NCBI GenBank assembly: GCA_026692705.1
Contig: JAPLOE010000120.1
Location: 1-38,472 of the forward strand
Length of the DNA: 38,472 nt
Reading direction: 5' to 3'
From: Planctomycetota bacterium
GTDB taxonomy: Bacteria; Planctomycetota; UBA1135; GCA-002686595
Part shown: positions 7,741 to 15,422 of the stretch, piece after piece
How the letters are laid out: each line of letters begins with the position of its first letter
Position numbering within the stretch: the first letter of the stretch is position 1
Notes under the pieces: model-generated
What the model was told of the DNA's origin: nothing
Database searches by the model: none
Seen by the model: only the letters and a program-made list of their open reading frames with translations
Translations under genes and position numbers: made by a program

Positions 7741-8892
7741 TCACAGGTCGCGGGCGCGGGGGCGGGGCCAGACGACGGAGTCGGGGATGCCGATGACGGA
7801 CGAGAGCGGGATCGGGCCCCAGTCGCGGCTGTCGCGGGACTCGGCGGAGTTGTCGCCGAGGACGAAGATCTCGTCGGCGCCGAGCACGAGGGAGTCCGAG
7901 GTGGCGAAGCGGCCGAGGCTGAACCAGGTGGTGTCGCGCTCGAGGCGGACGCGGCGCAGATCGAGGTCGAGGTCGTCGCCGCCGAACTCGGCGCGTGGGA
8001 GGGCGTGGGTGGTGCCGCCTTCGGGGGTGCGCTGGGAGGGCGTGTTGGCGACGTAGCGGTGGCGCAGCAGGCCCTCGCGGCCGTCGACGTCGAGGCACAG
8101 CTCGTTGTCGCGGTTGGAAAAACGCAGGGTGTGCCACTGGGCGGGCTCGAAGTCGAACTCGGTGGCGCCGAGGGCCGTGGGCGGGCCGTCGCCGGAGAGC
8201 GTGCGGACGCCGCGGAAGAGCTTGGCGCGGGCGCGGCCGGTCTCGGTGCGGACGAGCTCGACCCAGAACAGGTCGCCTTCCTCCGAGAGGCGCAGCAGGA
8301 GCTGCCCGAACTGGGGCTGGGGGCGCACTTCGAGCTCGAGCGCGGCGTCGTTGACCGGCGCGCGGCCCTCGGCACGCTGGCCGGAGGGCAGCAGGTAGTC
8401 GTCGAGGATGCGCGCGCGCAGCTGGGCGAACAGCCCGCGGGCGCCGCGGCCGTCGACGTGCCAGACCCCGTCGCGCTCGACCCAGCGCGCGCGGTCGAAG
8501 TGGAAGATGTCGGGGAATGGCTGCAGCGTCGTGTCGAAGATGGGCACCCAGGGCGCGTGGCGCACCTCGCTCGAGAGCAGCGCTCCGCCGACGTACAGAT
8601 CGCCGCCGGAGAGCAGCACCGTCTCGCCGGCGAGGCCCGCGACGCGCTTGACGACCGGGACGCGCTCGCCGGGCCGGGCGATCACGACCAGATCGAAGCG
8701 GCGCAGGGGCGGGCGCTCCTCGAAACGCACGAACACGCGGTCGCCGTCCTTGGGGTCGCCGTGCAGGACCGGCTCCATCGAGCGGCTGTCGACCAGGAAC
8801 ACGTCGCCCACGAAGGCGCGCAGGCCGAGCACGGCCAGCGCCCCGGCGGCGGCGGCGGCTCCGGCGATCCTGAGCCAGATCCCCCACCTCAT
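7741..8892 (-). CDS. lepB: signal peptidase I with large inserted domain
   Basis: A 383-residue membrane-anchored protease that removes Sec signal peptides. An N-terminal helix (about 8-28) is followed by the catalytic serine in SRSMEP (Ser38) and the general-base lysine in PVVKRVAG (Lys82). The closing family box GDNSAESRDSRDWGPI begins at about residue 346. Between the lysine region and this box lie some 240 residues, far more than the usual cap. They include beta-rich stretches (ALELEVRPQPQFGQLLLRL; EFDFEPAQWHTLRFSNRDNE) that read like a jelly-roll sugar-binding or LamG-like domain. Start ATG 8892 gives a short cytoplasmic tail before the helix. Both catalytic residues are intact, so it should be active; the insert may sense or bind an envelope ligand. 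Confidence 0.85.
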   Translation of the reverse strand: MRWGIWLRIAGAAAAAGALAVLGLRAFVGDVFLVDSRSMEPVLHGDPKDGDRVFVRFEERPPLRRFDLVVIARPGERVPVVKRVAGLAGETVLLSGGDLYVGGALLSSEVRHAPWVPIFDTTLQPFPDIFHFDRARWVERDGVWHVDGRGARGLFAQLRARILDDYLLPSGQRAEGRAPVNDAALELEVRPQPQFGQLLLRLSEEGDLFWVELVRTETGRARAKLFRGVRTLSGDGPPTALGATEFDFEPAQWHTLRFSNRDNELCLDVDGREGLLRHRYVANTPSQRTPEGGTTHALPRAEFGGDDLDLDLRRVRLERDTTWFSLGRFATSDSLVLGADEIFVLGDNSAESRDSRDWGPIPLSSVIGIPDSVVWPRPRARDL

Positions 8893-8936
8893 GGGCGGGG
8901 CCGCGAGGGCGCGGGAAGGAACGGGAGGACAAACAT
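8889..8936 (-). CDS. possible 15-residue upstream reading frame of lepB
   Basis: An ATG at 8936 opens 15 codons (MFVLPFLPAPSRPRP). Its TGA overlaps the lepB ATG as ATGA. It sits 8 bases after TATCCT, the same spacing as at kdsD. It could be a leader that couples translation into lepB, or chance. Only its position supports it. Confidence 0.25.
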   Translation of the reverse strand: MFVLPFLPAPSRPRP

Positions 8937-8944
8937 CGGGCCGG

Positions 8945-8950
8945 AGGATA
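8945..8950 (-). promoter_or_regulatory. TATCCT -10-like element of lepB
   Basis: On the reverse strand TATCCT is followed by CCGGCCCG and then an ATG. This nearly matches the arrangement before kdsD (TATTCT, CTGGCCCG, ATG). It lies in the divergent gap between lepB and the exonuclease gene. Confidence 0.4.
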
Positions 8951-9009
8951 CGTTCGGGAGCGCGCCGGCGCGGGCGGAGAGTCCGCCGTGGCCGACCGAG
9001 CGCCCCCCG

Positions 9010-9609
9010 ATGTCGACCCGGATGCTGCTCGTGCTGGACCTCGAGGCCACCTGCTGGCCGCGGGGGGAGCACGTGCAGGCCGAGATGGAGACGATCGAGA
9101 TCGGGGCCGTGCTGCTCGGGGGCGGCGGGGAGACGGCCGGGGAGTTCCAGAGCTTCGTCCGGCCGCGGCGCCACCCGCGCCTGAGCGACTTTTGCACCCA
9201 GTTGACCTCCATTCGGCAGGCCGATGTGGATCCTGCGCCGGTGTTCAAAGAGGCGCTGGGGAGCCTGTGCCGCTGGCTCGAAGAGCGGGCGGGCGGCCCG
9301 ACGGCGGTGCGGCTGGCGTCCTGGGGCGCCTACGACCGCGGGCAGCTCGAGCGCGACTGCGGCTGGGCGGGCATCGACTACCCGTTCGCGGCCGACCACC
9401 TGAACCTCAAGCACGCGGCCAGCGCCAAGCTCGGGATCCGGCCGGTCGGCATGGCGCAGGCCCTCGAGCGCGCGCAGCTCCCGCTCGAGGGCACCCACCA
9501 CCGGGCGCTCGACGACGTGCGCAACATGGCGCGGCTCGTGCGGCACCTGTGGCCCGAGGGTTTGGCGGAGCTCCACCTCTACCCAGCGACGCCCCCACGC
9601 GGGTTCTAG
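9010..9609 (+). CDS. DEDDh 3'-5' exonuclease, ERI1/KapD-like
   Basis: A 199-residue exonuclease of the DnaQ superfamily. Exo I is LVLDLEATCW with D10 and E12 as metal ligands; the Exo II region includes SWGAYDRGQLERDC; Exo III is HHRALDDVRN, giving the DEDDh histidine and last aspartate. The Cys-Trp after the first motif and the text EIGAVLL, FVRP, LSDFCTQLTSI are typical of the ERI1-like group, which trims RNA. The exact bacterial substrate is not known. The protein is short and single-domain. ATG 9010 is the last start before Exo I and gives the family length. It is divergent from lepB. Confidence 0.85.
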   Translation: MSTRMLLVLDLEATCWPRGEHVQAEMETIEIGAVLLGGGGETAGEFQSFVRPRRHPRLSDFCTQLTSIRQADVDPAPVFKEALGSLCRWLEERAGGPTAVRLASWGAYDRGQLERDCGWAGIDYPFAADHLNLKHAASAKLGIRPVGMAQALERAQLPLEGTHHRALDDVRNMARLVRHLWPEGLAELHLYPATPPRGF

Positions 9610-9634
9610 CGCTGGTCCGGCCTTCCTTGCGCAG

Positions 9635-9650
9635 GCGGAAGGGCTTCCGC
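9635..9650 (+). terminator. hairpin after the exonuclease gene
   Basis: A perfect 7-bp stem (GCGGAAG / CTTCCGC) with a two-base loop lies 26 bases after the stop. There is no T-run. It may end the exonuclease transcript before the transporter operon. Confidence 0.35.
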
Positions 9651-9740
9651 ATGCTCGCGGGCGCCAGGTCCACCCCGGCGCCGCCTCCCCCCGGCAGCAA
9701 AGCCCCCCGCGCCCCCGTCCCACACTGAGAGGCCGATCCG

Positions 9741-11219
9741 ATGATCCGTCGATTGTTGCGGCACGCTCCCCCATCCCTCCTGCGCCCCGCGACCCTGCTC
9801 GCGCCCGCGATGCTCGCGCTCCTGTCCGCGACCGCGCGCGCCGAAGAGCACGCCCCCGGTGGCGTCGGCATGGGCGCCGGGATGCCGCTTTGGACCCTGA
9901 TTCCGTTCGTGGCGATCCTGCTGGCGATCGCGGTCCTGCCGCTGTTCGCCGGTCACTGGTGGGAGCACAACTCCAACAAGGGCATCGTCGCGGCGCTCTG
10001 CGGCGTGCCGGTCGCGGCCTACATGCTGATGTCCCACGGCTCGGCCGGCGGGCACGTGCTGCTCGAGAAGCTCCACGAGTACGTCTCGTTCATCTGCCTG
10101 CTCGGGTCGCTGTTCATCATCACGGGTGGCATCTACATCCGCGGCTCGCTGTCGGGCACCCCGCTGCTCAACACCGCGATCCTCGGCATCGGCGCCGTGA
10201 TCGCGAGCTTCATCGGCACCACGGGCGCCTCGGTCCTGCTGATCCGCCCGCTGCTGCGCGCCAACGCACCGCGCGCGCGCAAGGTGCACATCGTGGTGTT
10301 CTTCATCTTCATCGTGTCGAACTGCGGCGGCTTGCTGACGCCGCTGGGCGACCCGCCGCTGTTCCTGGGCTTCCTCAAGGGCGTGCCCTTCGGCTGGACG
10401 CTCAACCTGTGGAAGGAGTGGCTGCTCGTGAACGGAGCGCTGCTGCTCATCTTCAACTTCTGGGACCAGCGCGTGCTCGCCAAGGAAGAGCTCGAGCGCC
10501 CCGGTTCGCAGCTCGAGGAAGTGCAGAAGCACGAGCCGTTCGGCATCGAGGGCGGCCTCAACTTCCTGTGGCTCGCGGGCGTCGTGTTCGCGATCTACGG
10601 CTCGGGCTCGGGCCTGTTCAACGACGGCAAGCCGTGGCCGATCGGAGTGCAGGAAGGCCTGATGGTGCTGGTCGCGGTGCTCGCCTGGTTCACGACCAAG
10701 GCGTCCAACCGCACGGCCAACAAGTTCAGCTGGGTCCCGATCATCGAGGTCGCGGTGCTGTTCGCCGGCATCTTCGTGTGCATGGCTCCGGCGCTCGAGA
10801 TCCTCAACTCCTGGGGCAAGGGCGACCGCCTGATCGCCGGCGCGGGCTTCGGCATGACGCAGCCTTGGCAGTACTTCTGGGGCGCAGGTGCGCTGTCGAG
10901 CTTCCTCGACAACGCGCCGACGTACCTGACGTTCGCGGCGACGGCCGCGGGCCAGGCGGGCATCGCGGTCGAGGGCTCGACGTACCTGGGCGAGCTGCTC
11001 GCCAAGGGTGACGCGGCGCAGAAGCTGATGATGGCGATCTCCTGCGGCGCCGTGTTCATGGGCGCGAACACCTACATCGGCAACGGCCCCAACTTCATGG
11101 TCAAGGCGATCGCCGAGGAGAACGGCGTGAAGATGCCGGGCTTCTTCGGATACATGGCCTACAGCCTGGGCATCCTGATCCCGCTGTTCGTGATCGTGAC
11201 GGTCGCGTTCTTCCGCTGA
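9741..11219 (+). CDS. NhaD/CitMHS-like sodium:proton antiporter
   Basis: A 492-residue polytopic protein of the ion-transporter superfamily, closest in my reading to the CitMHS_2 group annotated as sodium:proton antiporters. It starts with a cleavable-looking signal (to about residue 34, ending TARAEE), then 11-12 hydrophobic segments. The family segments SNCGGLLTPLGDPPLFLGFL (about residues 194-213) and LSSFLDNAPTYLTF (about 385) are clear, with the two half-helix regions expected of this fold. GAGAGG-like purines lie just before ATG 9741. It heads a four-transporter run. Substrate is inferred; an organic-anion carrier is the alternative. Confidence 0.75.
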   Translation: MIRRLLRHAPPSLLRPATLLAPAMLALLSATARAEEHAPGGVGMGAGMPLWTLIPFVAILLAIAVLPLFAGHWWEHNSNKGIVAALCGVPVAAYMLMSHGSAGGHVLLEKLHEYVSFICLLGSLFIITGGIYIRGSLSGTPLLNTAILGIGAVIASFIGTTGASVLLIRPLLRANAPRARKVHIVVFFIFIVSNCGGLLTPLGDPPLFLGFLKGVPFGWTLNLWKEWLLVNGALLLIFNFWDQRVLAKEELERPGSQLEEVQKHEPFGIEGGLNFLWLAGVVFAIYGSGSGLFNDGKPWPIGVQEGLMVLVAVLAWFTTKASNRTANKFSWVPIIEVAVLFAGIFVCMAPALEILNSWGKGDRLIAGAGFGMTQPWQYFWGAGALSSFLDNAPTYLTFAATAAGQAGIAVEGSTYLGELLAKGDAAQKLMMAISCGAVFMGANTYIGNGPNFMVKAIAEENGVKMPGFFGYMAYSLGILIPLFVIVTVAFFR

Positions 11220-11229
11220 GAAATCGAAA

Positions 11230-11264
11230 GCCGGCGGCGCGCGTCACCGACGTGCGCCGCCGGC
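11230..11264 (+). terminator. 11-bp perfect hairpin just before the APC permease start
   Basis: GCCGGCGGCGC (11230-11240) pairs perfectly with GCGCCGCCGGC (11254-11264) around 13 bases. The right arm ends four bases before ATG 11269, so the hairpin covers the place of a ribosome site. There is no T-run. It may be a terminator or attenuator for the antiporter gene, or a translational gate for the permease. Confidence 0.5.
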
Positions 11265-11268
11265 GTCC

Positions 11269-13155
11269 ATGCAGCCCGGCCCCGCTTCGACCCAGGAACT
11301 GGCGCGCTCGTCGAGCGCGTCGTTGCGCCAGCTCTCGCCGCTGCTGGTGTGGGCCGTCGTGTTCTCGGACATCGGCACGTCGATCTACTACGTGCCGGGC
11401 ATCCTGTACCAGCAGGTCGGCGACGCGGCGCCGCTGTTCATCCTCGTCGCGCTGGTCGGCTTCGTGCTGCTCGCCTCGAAGTACGTCGAGATCTGCTGGC
11501 GCCATCCCGAGGGCGGCGGCGTCGTCACGGTCGCGAGCGACGTGTTCAGCCCGCGCATGGGCCTGCTCGGCGGGCTCCTGATCTCGGTCAGCTACTTCGT
11601 CACGAGCGCGATCTCGTCGCTCTCAGGCGTCGTCTACCTGTCGAGCCTGTTCCCGATCCTCGAGGAGCACGTGCTCGGCTTCACGGTGCTGGCGCTGGTG
11701 CTGCTGGCAGCGGTGAACGTCGTCGGAATCCGCGAGAGCGCGTTGCTCGCGCTGGTGATGGCGGCGACCGCCTTCACGGTCAACATCGGCGTGATGCTGG
11801 TCGTGATGCTGCGCATCGGGCCGAGCGAGTGGGGCCGCATGCTCGGCCAGCTCTTCGACGGCGAGTCGCTGTCGACGCGGAACCTGCTGATCGGCTACTC
11901 GGGCGCGTGGCTCGCGTTCTCAGGCCTCGAGAGCATCAGCCAGCTCAGCCCGGCGATGAAGCTCCCGATCCGCACGACGGCGCGCAAGGGCATGTGGTTC
12001 GTCGTCGGCTCGATCCTTCTGACGTCGCCGCTGCTCACGCTGTTCTCCGTCGAGCTGCTCGACCTCGCGGTCAAGTCGGACACGCTCAAGCAGGAGCGCT
12101 TCATCAGCGAGCTCGCCAACCTGTGGGGCGGGCTGCCGCTGCAGGTCGCGGTCGTCGCGTCGGCGTCGTCGCTGCTGCTGTTCGCGGCGAACACCGCGAT
12201 CATCGGCGCCTACCACGTGTTCCTCGCGCTGGCCGACGCGCACTTCCTGCCCGAGCTCGTCACCTGGCGCAACCAGCGCTTCGGCACGCCGCACTTCGCG
12301 ATCCTCGTCGCCACCATCGTGCCGATCCTGCTGGTGCTCGCCACCGGCCGCGACCTCGTGATGCTCGGCGACCTGTACGCGTTCGGGCTGCTCGGCGCGT
12401 TCCTGCTCACGTCGCTCGGGCTCGACCTCGTGCGCTGGCGCGAGCGCGACCGCGGCCTCAAGTTCGGGCTCGGCGTCTTCGCCACGCTGATGATCGTCGT
12501 CGCGTGGTTCACGTCGCTGATGGTCAAGCAGGAGGCGACGATCTTCGGCGGCATGCTCGTGCTGATCGGGCTCCTGTTCGCGATCGGCACGCAGCAGAAG
12601 TGGTTCACCGACTGGCTGTACGCGACGCCGATGTTCCGGCGCATGGCGGCGGCCGCGATCGAGAAGTCCGAGGGCGTGCTCGAGAAGGGCGAGACGGAGA
12701 TCCTCAGCCTGGCGCAGGCCGAGGAGATCGTCGCGCTCTATCCGTCGCACACGCTGATCGGCATGCGCTCGAGCAACGACTCGCTCCTGCAGGAGGCGAT
12801 CCTGCGCGAGAAGGGCCTGGGCGGGCGCAACCTGTACGTGGTGTTCGTCGACGAGCGCGCCGGGCTGTTCGTGCGCGCCGCGGACTCGACGGATGCCGTC
12901 AAGCGCGCTGCGGAAGTGCCGCTGCTCGATGCGGTGCGCAAGGCGGAACGCCAAGGAATCCAGCTCTTCCCGATCTGGACGGTCTCGCACAACGCGGTCG
13001 AGGGCATGGTGCGCGCGGCGGAGGCGCTCGGAGTCGACGCCGTCATGGTCGGCGCGAGCCAGCGCAGCGCGGTCTACCACCTCATCCGCGGTCACATCGT
13101 CAACGGTCTAGCCAAGCGCCTGCCGGCGCATATCAAGATGGTGCTCTGTGGGTGA
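11269..13155 (+). CDS. APC-superfamily permease with C-terminal USP-like domain
   Basis: A 628-residue protein. Residues about 20-445 form a 12-helix amino acid/polyamine permease, opening with the family text VFSDIGTSIYYVPGI (unwound first helix) and containing SYFVTSAISSLSGVVYLSSL. The last 180 residues are cytoplasmic. They end in DAVMVGASQRSAVYHLIRG and LPAHIKMVL, which match the nucleotide-binding end of a universal-stress-protein domain. That domain probably regulates transport. The substrate is unknown, perhaps an amino acid or cation. ATG 11269 is preceded by a strong hairpin instead of a ribosome site. The end overlaps terC by 8 bases. Confidence 0.8.
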   Translation: MQPGPASTQELARSSSASLRQLSPLLVWAVVFSDIGTSIYYVPGILYQQVGDAAPLFILVALVGFVLLASKYVEICWRHPEGGGVVTVASDVFSPRMGLLGGLLISVSYFVTSAISSLSGVVYLSSLFPILEEHVLGFTVLALVLLAAVNVVGIRESALLALVMAATAFTVNIGVMLVVMLRIGPSEWGRMLGQLFDGESLSTRNLLIGYSGAWLAFSGLESISQLSPAMKLPIRTTARKGMWFVVGSILLTSPLLTLFSVELLDLAVKSDTLKQERFISELANLWGGLPLQVAVVASASSLLLFAANTAIIGAYHVFLALADAHFLPELVTWRNQRFGTPHFAILVATIVPILLVLATGRDLVMLGDLYAFGLLGAFLLTSLGLDLVRWRERDRGLKFGLGVFATLMIVVAWFTSLMVKQEATIFGGMLVLIGLLFAIGTQQKWFTDWLYATPMFRRMAAAAIEKSEGVLEKGETEILSLAQAEEIVALYPSHTLIGMRSSNDSLLQEAILREKGLGGRNLYVVFVDERAGLFVRAADSTDAVKRAAEVPLLDAVRKAERQGIQLFPIWTVSHNAVEGMVRAAEALGVDAVMVGASQRSAVYHLIRGHIVNGLAKRLPAHIKMVLCG

Positions 13156-14074
13156 CGGAATCCTGTGGGCGGTGTTCGGTGCCATCGTGCTCATCTCGAT
13201 GGCGCTCGACCTCGGTGTCTTCCATCGCACGGCGCACGCCATCGGCTTCAAGGAGTCGCTGGCGTGGACCGTGGTGTGGATCGTGCTCGCGGCGGGCCTC
13301 GGCTTGTTCGTGTGGTACGAGAAGGGCGCGGAGTCGGCGGCGGCCTACGCGACCTGCTACCTGACCGAGAAGGCGCTCAGCGTCGACAACCTGTTCGTGT
13401 TCGTCGTGCTGTTCCGCTTCTTCCGCATCGCGCCGGAGAACCAGCACCGCGTGCTCACCTGGGGCATCGTCGGTGCGCTCCTGATGCGCGCGCTGTTCAT
13501 CTTCCTCGGTGTCGAGCTGGTCGAGCGCTTCCACTGGACGACCTACGTGCTCGGCGCGTTCCTGCTGATCACGGGCATCAAGCTCGCCGTCGCCGAGGAC
13601 AAGGAAGTCGAGCCCGAGAAGAACATCGTGCTGCGCCTCTCGCGGCGCTTCCTGCGCGTGACGAGCGATTTCGACGGCGCCAAGTTCTTCGTCGTGCGCG
13701 ACGGGCGCAGCTTCGCGACGCCGATGTTCCTGTGCCTGCTCGTGGTCGAGGCGACGGACGTGCTGTTCGCGGTCGACTCGGTGCCGGCGGCGCTCGGCAT
13801 CACGCACGACCGTTTCGTGCTCTACAGCTCGAACGTGATGGCGATCTGCGGCCTGCGTGCGCTGTACTTCGCGGTCGCGGGCCTGATCGGCCTGTTCCAC
13901 TTCCTGAAGCACGGCCTCGCGCTCATCCTCGTGTTCGTCGGCGTCAAGATGCTGATCGCGCACTGGTACAAGATCCCGATTCCGTGGGCGCTGGGCGGCG
14001 TGCTCGGGATCCTCGTGGCGGCGGTGTTGCTGAGCATGGTGTTCAAGCCGCGCAAGGCGGAAGGCGCGGAATGA
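13148..14074 (+). CDS. TerC/Alx family integral membrane protein
   Basis: A 308-residue membrane protein with about nine helices and the TerC landmarks: SMALDLGVFHR near the start, CYLTEKALSVDNLFVFVVLF (about 74-93), and EATDVLFAVDSVPAALGIT (about 201-219). The buried acidic residues in these helices are thought to handle Mn2+ or other metal ions; E. coli Alx is alkali-induced and exports manganese. The start is GTG 13148, overlapping the permease stop, and its own stop overlaps the next ATG (ATGA), so the three genes are translationally coupled. I see no yybP-ykoY manganese riboswitch, which would be out of place inside an operon. Confidence 0.9.
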   Translation: MGDGILWAVFGAIVLISMALDLGVFHRTAHAIGFKESLAWTVVWIVLAAGLGLFVWYEKGAESAAAYATCYLTEKALSVDNLFVFVVLFRFFRIAPENQHRVLTWGIVGALLMRALFIFLGVELVERFHWTTYVLGAFLLITGIKLAVAEDKEVEPEKNIVLRLSRRFLRVTSDFDGAKFFVVRDGRSFATPMFLCLLVVEATDVLFAVDSVPAALGITHDRFVLYSSNVMAICGLRALYFAVAGLIGLFHFLKHGLALILVFVGVKMLIAHWYKIPIPWALGGVLGILVAAVLLSMVFKPRKAEGAE

Positions 14075-15366
14075 GCGGCGGCGGCGGCCACAACAAGATC
14101 CTCGCGGGCCTTGGCATCGGCGCGGTCGCGGGCGTCGCGGCCAACACGCTCGTCGGCGACTCGCCGCAGGCGCGCGCAACGCTCGACACGCTGATCGACA
14201 CGGTCGCGCATCCGATCGGGCAGATCTTCCTGCGCCTGCTGTTCGTCGTCGTGCTGCCGCTCGTGTTCGCGTCGATCGCCGTCGGCGTGTCGAGCCTCGG
14301 CGACCTGAAGAAGCTCGGGAGCCTCGGCGCGCGCACGCTCGCCTTCTTCGTGCTGACGAGCGTGATCTCCGCGGTGCTCGGCATCACGGCGCTGCACCTG
14401 CTGCAGCCCGGCGCGGGCTTCGACCCGCAGACGCTGGCGGAAATGCAGGCGAAATACGCCGGCGACGTGCAGTCGCTCGCCTCGAAGGCCTCGGCCGGAG
14501 CGCCGACGGACCTGCTCGGCCGCGTCAACCAGATCCTCGACATGTTCCTGCCGCGCAACCTGCTGAAGGCCGCGGTGGAGATGCAGATGATCCCGGTGAT
14601 CGTGTTCGCGCTGGTGTTCGGCGCCGCGCTCACGCTGATCGACGCGCGCAAGCGCGAGTCGATGAACACCGTGCTCGAGTCGCTGTCGGACGCGATGGTG
14701 ACGATCGTGGGCTTCGCGATGAAGCTCGCGCCGCTCGCGGTCGGCTGCCTGATCTTCGGCGTCACCGCGCGCTTCGGGTTCGGCCTGCTGCAGAAGCTCG
14801 GCGCCTACGTCGCGATCATCCTTGTCTGCTACGTGATCCAGCTGGTCGTGCTGTATCCGGTGCTGCTGACCGTGCTCGCGCGCCGCAACCCGTGGCAGTT
14901 CCTCAAGAGCGCGATGCCGGTGATGGTGACGGCGCTGTCGACCTCGTCGAGCAACGCCACGCTGCCGACCTCGATCCGCGTCGCTCAGGAATCGCTCGGC
15001 ATCCGGCCGCAGATCGCCGGTTTCGTGCTGCCGCTGGGCGCCACGATGAACATGAACGGCACGGCGCTGTTCGAGGGCGCGGTCGTGCTGTTCGTCGCGC
15101 AGGTGTTCGGCATCGAGCTCGCCCTGCAGACGCAGGCCATGATCGTCGGCATGTGCGTGCTGACGGCGATCGGCGCCGCGGGCGTCCCGGGCGGTTCGCT
15201 GCCGCTCCTGATGGGCGTGATGGCGCAGGCCGGCGTGCCGCCCGACGGCATCGCGATCGTGCTCGGCGTCGACCGCGTGCTCGACATGGGCCGCACCGTC
15301 ATCAACGTCATGGGCGATCAGGTCTGCGCCGCCTACATCGAGGCGGTCGACCGCCCGCGCGCGTGA
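14071..15366 (+). CDS. DAACS-family dicarboxylate/amino acid:cation symporter
   Basis: A 431-residue GltP/GltPh-like symporter for glutamate, aspartate or C4-dicarboxylates driven by Na+ or H+. The serine-rich hairpin TALSTSSSNATLPTSIRVAQ (about 289-308), the NMNGTALFEG segment of helix 7 and the GVPGGSLPLLMGVM hairpin 2 are all intact, as is DRVLDMGRTVINVMGD in helix 8. Substrate choice is not certain. It ends the overlapping transporter run; with NhaD-like, TerC and APC partners this looks like a set for pH, cation and amino-acid balance. Confidence 0.9.
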   Translation: MSGGGGHNKILAGLGIGAVAGVAANTLVGDSPQARATLDTLIDTVAHPIGQIFLRLLFVVVLPLVFASIAVGVSSLGDLKKLGSLGARTLAFFVLTSVISAVLGITALHLLQPGAGFDPQTLAEMQAKYAGDVQSLASKASAGAPTDLLGRVNQILDMFLPRNLLKAAVEMQMIPVIVFALVFGAALTLIDARKRESMNTVLESLSDAMVTIVGFAMKLAPLAVGCLIFGVTARFGFGLLQKLGAYVAIILVCYVIQLVVLYPVLLTVLARRNPWQFLKSAMPVMVTALSTSSSNATLPTSIRVAQESLGIRPQIAGFVLPLGATMNMNGTALFEGAVVLFVAQVFGIELALQTQAMIVGMCVLTAIGAAGVPGGSLPLLMGVMAQAGVPPDGIAIVLGVDRVLDMGRTVINVMGDQVCAAYIEAVDRPRA

Positions 15367-15391
15367 GCGAGCGCCCCGCGCCCCAAGCTGC

Positions 15392-15416
15392 TACTCTCTT
15401 TCGAACACCACGGAGG
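15392..15416 (+). promoter_or_regulatory. -10-like element and strong ribosome site of the FKBP gene
   Basis: TACTCT (15392-15397) is followed at 15412-15416 by GGAGG, six bases before ATG 15423. This is one of the few textbook Shine-Dalgarno sequences in the window and suggests high translation of the isomerase. Confidence 0.55.
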
Positions 15417-15422
15417 ATTTTC

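Noticed and set aside
11920-13095. 391-codon reverse frame inside the APC permease
   Set aside because: Antisense shadow: Glu/Arg/His-rich, no domain; the forward frame has clear permease motifs.
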